In this document: piece by piece, positions 1-3,966 of the stretch
Position numbering within the stretch: position 1 is the stretch's first letter
Layout of the letters: the number at the start of each line of letters is the position of its first letter
Assembly (NCBI GenBank): GCA_949295755.1
Contig: CASFMG010000014.1
Span: forward strand, 1-5,168
Source of the DNA: an uncultured Christensenella sp.
GTDB lineage: Bacteria > Bacillota > Clostridia > Christensenellales > UBA1242
DNA: 5,168 bases
Reading direction: 5' to 3'
Notes under the pieces: generated by a model
The model's input: only the letters and a program-made list of their open reading frames with translations
The model's database searches: none
Told to the model about the DNA's origin: nothing
Position numbers and translations under genes: made by a program

Positions 1-250
1 CATACACACAATCAAGTTTTGCATCGTTAATAATTTTTTTTGCCAGTTTATTTATTCCCATTACGTGAATATTAAATGTTGCTTTGATGTTTAAAACTTC
101 AAATATAAGTTTTTCGGCAACCATTGAAAATCTATCTGGAACAACAACAATATTATCGCACAAAAAATCTTGTCTATTTTTGTCAATAGACCTTATAACT
201 TCTTTGCTAACGCAATTTAATTTATGTCCTACAATAATATTTACAGCCAT
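1..250 (-). CDS. addB: AddB-like helicase/nuclease subunit B, N-terminal part (cut by window edge)
   Basis: Read leftward from the ATG at 250-248; 83 codons are visible and the rest lies beyond base 1. AddB is the second subunit of the AddAB (RexAB) helicase-nuclease, which resects double-strand breaks for recombination. The match rests on the N-terminal pattern of the family: a beta strand with Gly (NIIVG, residues 4-8), then VVVPDRFSMVAEKLIF (36-51, like the family's 'VPDQxTFxxExxL'), then HVMGINKLAKKI (62-73, like 'VxSFxRLAxxV'). The usual Walker A motif (GRSGSGKT-like) should follow the first strand, but here the sequence reads GHKLNCVS, so the P-loop appears lost, as in some RexB-like proteins. 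No Shine-Dalgarno site precedes the ATG, and the promoter places transcription start at or beside the ATG, so the mRNA is probably leaderless. It is the first gene after a terminator, so it likely begins its own transcription unit. Identification is by eye from 83 residues. Confidence 0.72.
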   Translation of the reverse strand, partial: MAVNIIVGHKLNCVSKEVIRSIDKNRQDFLCDNIVVVPDRFSMVAEKLIFEVLNIKATFNIHVMGINKLAKKIINDAKLDCVY

Positions 251-257
251 TTATTAT

Positions 258-287
258 ATGATAGCAAACACGCTTATTTTTAGCAAA
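258..287 (-). promoter_or_regulatory. Promoter of addB-like gene (P1), extended -10, leaderless arrangement
   Basis: On the minus strand, -35 TTTGCT (287-282), an 18-base spacer, and -10 TATCAT (263-258) preceded by TGC, giving an extended -10. Seven bases separate the -10 from the ATG at 250, so transcription should start at or within a base or two of the start codon. The sequence matches the promoter at 948-977 at 27 of 33 aligned positions. Confidence 0.6.
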
Positions 288-288
288 T

Positions 289-315
289 AAAAAAATACGA
301 CAACTTTTTGCCGTA
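289..315 (-). terminator. Intrinsic terminator after the secreted-protein gene
   Basis: Read on the minus strand, an 8-bp stem TACGGCAA / TTGTCGTA (one G-U pair) closes an AAAG loop and is followed directly by seven T. It lies 18 bases past the stop of the 334-912 gene and ends before the addB promoter, separating the two units. Read rightward, the same hairpin is followed by a poorer T-tract (CTTTATTATTTTTTT), so weak bidirectional action is possible. Confidence 0.85.
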
Positions 316-333
316 CTTTATTATTTTTTTAAT

Positions 334-912
334 TTATGAATTTTTTGGTGTTTCAAACTTCATGTTGAGCAATACTCCATTAGTTGCGGGAAGTGTGTTT
401 ACTATATCTGTTAAATGAATTGTAAGTGTTATAGTTGCACTGCTTGGTTCTGTTCCACCTTTTTTGCCAAGTGTTATTCCATCACTATCAGACCAAGTTC
501 CAACAGTACTTGCAAATGTTGCACTTACATGGTCTGTTGGAATTGCTTCTCCAAGAGTTGCTTTTACATTTACAGCAACAGTTGGTGAGTCGTTTGTTAC
601 AACAAAGGTTATAATGATATCAGGAATATATGGATAATCACTTTCATCAAAACACAAAACATCTTCTATTTCCCATGACAAACTTTCGATGACTTTTTGT
701 GTTGCAAAATTAGCATTGTTTGCACTGCCATCTTCTTTTACTGCACCACGAACGAAACAAGAAATTGTAACATCAACATTATCAACATTAAAACCAATTT
801 CCCCTTTTATTTGATTGTTTTTTTGCACTGCAGCAAGCACACCAAAAGTGAGTGTACTTAAACACAGAGCCAAAATACAAATACTTAATACAAGTCTTAT
901 TCTTTTATTCAT
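334..912 (-). CDS. Small secreted protein of unknown function, beta-rich
   Basis: A 192-residue protein. The start at 912 is chosen because AGAGGA lies 4 bases upstream and the promoter start point lies near 940; the longer open frame from 957 would begin inside the promoter. Residues 1-28 form a signal peptide: a basic MNKRIR, a hydrophobic core to about residue 24, and a signal peptidase I-like V-L-A site near residue 27. The mature part has no further membrane helix, no LPXTG anchor and no lipobox. It contains alternating hydrophobic stretches typical of a beta sandwich (KGEIGFNVDNVDVTISCFV, 36-54; IIITFVVTND, 99-108; VAVNVKATL, 112-120; SATITLTIHL, 158-167) and two cysteines (52, 87) that could pair. 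The layout loosely recalls small exported TasA/camelysin-type proteins, but I see no specific family motif. It sits between its own promoter and a strong terminator, so it is probably monocistronic. Function unknown. Confidence 0.85.
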   Translation of the reverse strand: MNKRIRLVLSICILALCLSTLTFGVLAAVQKNNQIKGEIGFNVDNVDVTISCFVRGAVKEDGSANNANFATQKVIESLSWEIEDVLCFDESDYPYIPDIIITFVVTNDSPTVAVNVKATLGEAIPTDHVSATFASTVGTWSDSDGITLGKKGGTEPSSATITLTIHLTDIVNTLPATNGVLLNMKFETPKNS

Positions 913-916
913 TTTT

Positions 917-923
917 TCCTCTT
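917..923 (-). promoter_or_regulatory. Ribosome binding site deciding the 912 start
   Basis: AAGAGGA on the minus strand ends 4 bases before the ATG at 912-910. It supports this start over the in-frame ATG 45 bases upstream, which has no such site and lies within the promoter. Confidence 0.75.
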
Positions 924-947
924 GGATATAAAATTTTACCCATCTAT

Positions 948-977
948 ATGATATCAAACATATTTATTTTTAGTCAA
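948..977 (-). promoter_or_regulatory. Promoter of secreted-protein gene (P2), extended -10
   Basis: On the minus strand, -35 TTGACT (977-972), an 18-base spacer, and -10 TATCAT (953-948) preceded by TGA, an extended -10. Predicted transcription start is near 940-941, giving a leader of about 29 bases that contains the Shine-Dalgarno site. The whole element is a near copy of the addB promoter at 258-287, including spacer bases not expected to be constrained by sigma-A alone. Confidence 0.65.
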
Positions 978-998
978 GTATTTTACAAATGAATTAAA

Positions 999-1838
999 CT
1001 AATTGATTTCATTTATTTTATTTTCATACCTTTGAGTAAATTTTTTTAGTGCAGACAATTTATTTTGTTTTGTTATAAGTTCAGCATTTTTCCCACGCAG
1101 TTGTTTAACTTCTTCAACAAGTTTATTGTTTTGCATATTCAAAACTTTAAATTGTTTTCTAAGCATTTTTAACTCATTTTCTTTTTCACTTAGTTCAACA
1201 AGTGTTTTTCGTAGTGCCTCATTGGCTCTTTCACATTCTTGTTTTAGATTTGTATTTACTTGCATTGTGGCTTGTTTTTTAACCAACTTTACAAGTCCTA
1301 AAAATAAACTATTTATGTCGCTTTCTGTTAAAATATTTCTTCTATCTGGCATACTAATAACATTATTTGGTAATTTATTTTTCACATTTACTCCCTGATT
1401 TTTTAGTTCGTTCAAACAACTCTCGTACAAATTTTTATCTTTTAGTACCACGGTTCTAAATTTATTTTGAAAGCGTACCATTTTGTTTATGTCGCCGTCT
1501 GCTAAATTTAAACAGGCTTTTCTTACAGACAATCCTTTTGATGTCTGCTTTAAAATTTCCATCACTAATTGTTTTGTTTCTTCATTTAAAAATTCTTTTT
1601 GGTCCACCTTTTGATGAAGATTTAAATCAATATTTAATTTTTTTTGCCTTGCTTTATCATTTTGCAAACAATTTAATTCTGCATAATAATAATTCCTTAC
1701 GCTATTTGGCATTCTGTTTGTAAGTGATGCGAACTCACTAAACAAAATAGATAAACATTTATTTTGGTTTTTACCATTTTCTATAAACCTAAAAAGTTTA
1801 ATAACTTCATCATCTTTCCACTTTGAATATTCTTTCAT
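999..1838 (-). CDS. Tandem Myb/SANT-like protein with C-terminal coiled coil; putative DNA-binding protein
   Basis: A 279-residue soluble protein. The start at 1838 is chosen because AAAGGAGA lies 5 bases upstream; the open frame extends 22 codons further but without a ribosome site. Residues 6-52 (from KWKDDEVIKLF to NSVRNYYY) have the three-helix, tryptophan-led pattern of Myb/SANT-like domains, like that of the Bacillus sporulation regulator RsfA. Residues 85-130 (from NEETKQLVMEI to RFQNKFRTV) look like a second, diverged copy with the same spacing. A linker follows (about 140-170), then residues 195-275 form a long, highly charged heptad coiled coil (leucines and other hydrophobics at 3-4 spacing), which implies a dimer or larger assembly. 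Ends in TAG with no clear terminator before the next promoter. Probably binds DNA and may regulate transcription; target and role unknown. It is transcribed divergently from the 1943-2869 gene, which it could control. Confidence 0.82.
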   Translation of the reverse strand: MKEYSKWKDDEVIKLFRFIENGKNQNKCLSILFSEFASLTNRMPNSVRNYYYAELNCLQNDKARQKKLNIDLNLHQKVDQKEFLNEETKQLVMEILKQTSKGLSVRKACLNLADGDINKMVRFQNKFRTVVLKDKNLYESCLNELKNQGVNVKNKLPNNVISMPDRRNILTESDINSLFLGLVKLVKKQATMQVNTNLKQECERANEALRKTLVELSEKENELKMLRKQFKVLNMQNNKLVEEVKQLRGKNAELITKQNKLSALKKFTQRYENKINEIN

Positions 1839-1842
1839 ATAC

Positions 1843-1850
1843 TCTCCTTT
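1843..1850 (-). promoter_or_regulatory. Ribosome binding site deciding the 1838 start
   Basis: AAAGGAGA on the minus strand is a near-ideal Shine-Dalgarno site about 5 bases from the ATG at 1838. It fixes this start rather than the earlier in-frame ATG at 1904. Confidence 0.8.
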
Positions 1851-1875
1851 TTCTTGGTAAGTATTGACAAAAAAA

Positions 1876-1904
1876 ATTTTATTAAACAATAAATAGAAAA
1901 ACAA
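1876..1904 (-). promoter_or_regulatory. Candidate promoter of the Myb/SANT-like gene
   Basis: On the minus strand, -35 TTGTTT (1904-1899), a 17-base spacer and -10 TAAAAT (1881-1876). Predicted start is near 1869, giving a leader of about 30 bases with a good ribosome site. The region is almost pure A/T, so chance matches are easy; confidence is moderate. Confidence 0.45.
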
Positions 1905-1931
1905 TAAAGTATTTTAGTTATACTTGATTCA

Positions 1932-1937
1932 TATAAT
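1932..1937 (+). promoter_or_regulatory. Candidate -10 of the 1943 gene, very close to its ATG
   Basis: A perfect TATAAT ends 5 bases before the ATG at 1943, with no convincing -35 at 16-18 bases upstream. The stretch CATATAATAAA here is also found just upstream of the addB ATG. If this is the -10, transcription would start at about the start codon, giving a leaderless or nearly leaderless mRNA. Confidence 0.4.
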
Positions 1938-1942
1938 AAAGT

Positions 1943-2869
1943 ATGAAAAATTTAAGAATATTTTCTAACAAAAATTTTTTATTAGAAATTGAAAACTCTA
2001 ACTACTTTTTAGAACCAACAAATTATGTTGAAGTGTCGAATTGTGAAAAAAATAATCTTTTATTAAAGATATATCCTGTTGACCAATCTAATTTATCAAT
2101 TCCTTTTTGTATAAATATTGAAAGCGAAAAGTCAAATATAAAAACACAAAATGAATGTGTAAAAGTTTATAATTTTAACAATAGAGCCGAAATTTTTATA
2201 AGTCCATTTCTAATTTCATCAAATATTGTTGTATACACAGCTTCGCATACAGTTAAAAACACAAAATATACCATAAGTTGCTATGAAAACAGAATAAAAA
2301 TTTTCTCATCAAAGGGCGAATATGTATACGAAACCGATATCACAAATGCTTCAAGTTTTGTTGTTAACAATAACATAAATATTTTATGTAATAACGATAA
2401 AGGTAAAACACTGGTAGTATTTAATGTTTTAAATAATGTTTTTAGTCAAGTTGGTGGAGATAAAATAGAAATAGACGGCGACACAATAAAAACACAACAA
2501 AACATAAACGATATGGCACAACATATTTGTGTTTGTTCTTTTGTCCAAAATGATGACCTTACACTTAAAGAAAAAGAAATATACACTAAAACACCACAAA
2601 TAAAAAGTACAAAAAATTCACTTTTAGTTCCCTATAATTTTTTTGAAGCAATAAAAGTCGAAGATTTTAAACTTGCAAAAACATATTTATCAACGCAATT
2701 ACAAAACAACTTAACCAATGAACAACTATCATCTTATTTTGGACATTTTGACAATATTGGTATTTTATCACTTTCACCACTTTGTTACACTCTCTACTCT
2801 AATCAAGACGCAAAAGATTACGAGATATCTTTACGAAACGACAAAATAGTTGAAATAAACCAAATTTAA
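1943..2869 (+). CDS. Hypothetical protein, 308 residues, beta-rich N-terminal part and helical C-terminal part
   Basis: I do not recognise this protein. The ATG at 1943 is the first possible start because an in-frame TAA sits at 1937-1939; no Shine-Dalgarno site precedes it. No signal peptide or membrane helix is visible, so it is probably cytoplasmic. Residues 1-220 alternate short hydrophobic strands with polar turns (for example NIVVYTASHTV and RIKIFSSKGEYVYETDI), suggesting an all-beta fold that may be propeller-like. Residues 222-270 are helical (from NFFEAIKVEDFKLAKTYL through LTNEQLSSYFGHFDNI) and recall the entry helices of NTF2-like folds; the last 35 residues look like beta strands again. 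It is divergent from the Myb/SANT-like gene and precedes the XRE operon by 122 bases. Codon use and A/T content match its neighbours, so there is no sign of recent transfer. Confidence 0.8.
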   Translation: MKNLRIFSNKNFLLEIENSNYFLEPTNYVEVSNCEKNNLLLKIYPVDQSNLSIPFCINIESEKSNIKTQNECVKVYNFNNRAEIFISPFLISSNIVVYTASHTVKNTKYTISCYENRIKIFSSKGEYVYETDITNASSFVVNNNINILCNNDKGKTLVVFNVLNNVFSQVGGDKIEIDGDTIKTQQNINDMAQHICVCSFVQNDDLTLKEKEIYTKTPQIKSTKNSLLVPYNFFEAIKVEDFKLAKTYLSTQLQNNLTNEQLSSYFGHFDNIGILSLSPLCYTLYSNQDAKDYEISLRNDKIVEINQI

Positions 2870-2912
2870 TTTATTATAATGAATTATATGTATAAAAATA
2901 AATAGACCAATT

Positions 2913-2943
2913 TAGTATAATGTTTAAAATTATTATTATACTA
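2913..2943. repeat. Perfect 9-bp inverted repeat, candidate operator of the XRE-RSH operon
   Basis: TAGTATAAT (2913-2921) and its exact reverse complement ATTATACTA (2935-2943) are separated by 13 bases; the half-site centres are 22 bases apart, about two helical turns. The right arm directly abuts the -35 box at 2944. Position and spacing suit binding by a dimeric helix-turn-helix regulator, most simply the XRE protein encoded next. A hairpin terminator is unlikely, as the stem is A/T-rich and no T-tract follows. Confidence 0.5.
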
Positions 2944-2972
2944 TTGATTTTTATCGTTTTTTTGTATATAAT
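2944..2972 (+). promoter_or_regulatory. Sigma-A promoter of the XRE-RSH operon
   Basis: -35 TTGATT (2944-2949), a 17-base spacer and a perfect TATAAT (2967-2972). Predicted start is near 2979-2980, giving a leader of about 12 bases that still contains the AAGGA ribosome site at 2981-2985, six bases before the ATG at 2992. Confidence 0.8.
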
Positions 2973-2991
2973 GTTTTCATAAGGAACATTT

Positions 2992-3966
2992 ATGGAAACA
3001 TTTATCAAAAATTTAAAGTATTTAACAGAACTTTACTCGCAAAAAGACGTTGCAAAAAAGACAGGTTTTTCAGCAAGTAGCATTGCCAATTATTTAAGTG
3101 GCAAAAGTATGCCATCAATCACTTTTTTATTGCAATTAAAAAAGGCATATAAAATTGATATTGACCAATTTTTAATATCAGAAATCAATCAAAATAACAT
3201 ATCAATCTCAAACAATATTAACAATTCTAAATTTATAGGCAATTACATTGTTTATTACTACAATTCAAGTGCTTACAAAGGCAAAGTTGGAAGTTATAAC
3301 TATGACATATTAACATTTGGAATTATATCTGTTGTAAATGATATTGATTTTTCTTCACCAAAAGGCATAAAGGCATATGGACTTTTTATGATTACAAGAG
3401 AAAAAGCAGAAGAATATCTTAAAACACTAAATTCTTTTAAAAACAATCTTCAACAAATAAACGATTTTTATATGCAATTTGAAAATTATTATTGGGGTGA
3501 TTTGGAACAAAACACAAATCAAATATTTGTAAGTTTAAAAAACAACATCGACAAGTGTTTAATTATTTTAAACAACCCCCCTTCAAACAAAAAGTATATT
3601 GGTGGTCTTGGAACAGTAAATTCAATTTCTCGTGGCAGAGAACACGTGCCTTGTATTCAATATATAATTTTTTCAAGTATTGCTTTCAACATTCCAGATG
3701 GAGAAATATATAACCTTTTGGCACTGGATATTGCAGAAGTAAATGTAAAAAACGAAATAAACGAACTAATAAATTTAATTAAAAGACTATATTTAAGCCC
3801 AACACAATCCGGACTCAATGAGTTTCAACAAAAAAGAATTGTTGAAGATAGCATTCAAAATATAATAAGCGACGCAGTTGATTCAAATATGTTTAGATTT
3901 GCAAAAGTCAGCAATATGGAAGACGACAATTATTATAGACTAATAAAGGATGCCGACTATGAATAA
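2992..3966 (+). CDS. XRE-family helix-turn-helix regulator with C-terminal sensor-like domain
   Basis: A 324-residue protein with an AAGGA site 6 bases before its ATG. Residues 4-60 form an XRE/HTH_3 domain: QKDVAKKTG (17-25) is the positioning helix, SASSIANYLSG (27-37) the recognition helix, followed by MPSITFLLQLKKAY and the IDIDQFL end typical of the fold. Residues from about 78 onward are a large soluble domain (starting KFIGNYIVYYYNSS; then DILTFGIISVV and GIKAYGLFMITREKAEEYL), resembling the undefined ligand-sensing halves of some clostridial XRE regulators; I cannot name the ligand. It is the first gene of an operon: the RSH gene starts before its stop codon, overlapping by 8 bases, so the two are translationally coupled. 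Autoregulation through the inverted repeat at 2913-2943 is a reasonable inference. Whether it represses or activates is unknown. Confidence 0.85.
   Translation: METFIKNLKYLTELYSQKDVAKKTGFSASSIANYLSGKSMPSITFLLQLKKAYKIDIDQFLISEINQNNISISNNINNSKFIGNYIVYYYNSSAYKGKVGSYNYDILTFGIISVVNDIDFSSPKGIKAYGLFMITREKAEEYLKTLNSFKNNLQQINDFYMQFENYYWGDLEQNTNQIFVSLKNNIDKCLIILNNPPSNKKYIGGLGTVNSISRGREHVPCIQYIIFSSIAFNIPDGEIYNLLALDIAEVNVKNEINELINLIKRLYLSPTQSGLNEFQQKRIVEDSIQNIISDAVDSNMFRFAKVSNMEDDNYYRLIKDADYE
3945..3950 (+). promoter_or_regulatory. Ribosome binding site of the RSH gene inside the XRE gene
   Basis: AAAGGA lies within the last codons of the XRE gene, 8 bases before the ATG at 3959. With the 8-base gene overlap it indicates coupled translation and settles the RSH start. 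Confidence 0.75.

Noticed and set aside
84..290. Rightward 68-codon open frame
   Set aside because: It lies antisense to the AddB-like gene, spans its promoter, has no ribosome site and shows no recognisable motif.
913..957. Upstream extension of the secreted-protein gene to an ATG at 957
   Set aside because: It would start inside the -10/-35 region and would put 15 polar residues before an otherwise standard signal peptide; the ATG at 912 has a good ribosome site.
1126..1723. Two rightward open frames (1126-1398 and 1538-1723) of hydrophobic, Phe/Ser-rich character
   Set aside because: They are antisense shadows of the Lys/Glu-rich coiled-coil gene; the hydrophobic composition is what the reverse of AAA/GAA codons yields.
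1864..1869. Perfect rightward TTGACA
   Set aside because: No acceptable -10 lies 16-19 bases downstream (only A-rich CAATAA/AATAAA), and it falls in the leader of the opposite-strand gene. Possible but not called.
1839..1904. Upstream extension of the Myb/SANT-like gene to an ATG at 1904
   Set aside because: There is no ribosome site there, the added residues do not look like part of the fold, and AAAGGAGA sits correctly for the ATG at 1838.
2867..2886. 20-base near-palindrome (18 of 20) around ATTATAAT just after the 308-codon gene
   Set aside because: All but one base is A or T, no G/C stem and no T-tract, so it is neither a convincing terminator nor a specific site; such palindromes are common at this composition.
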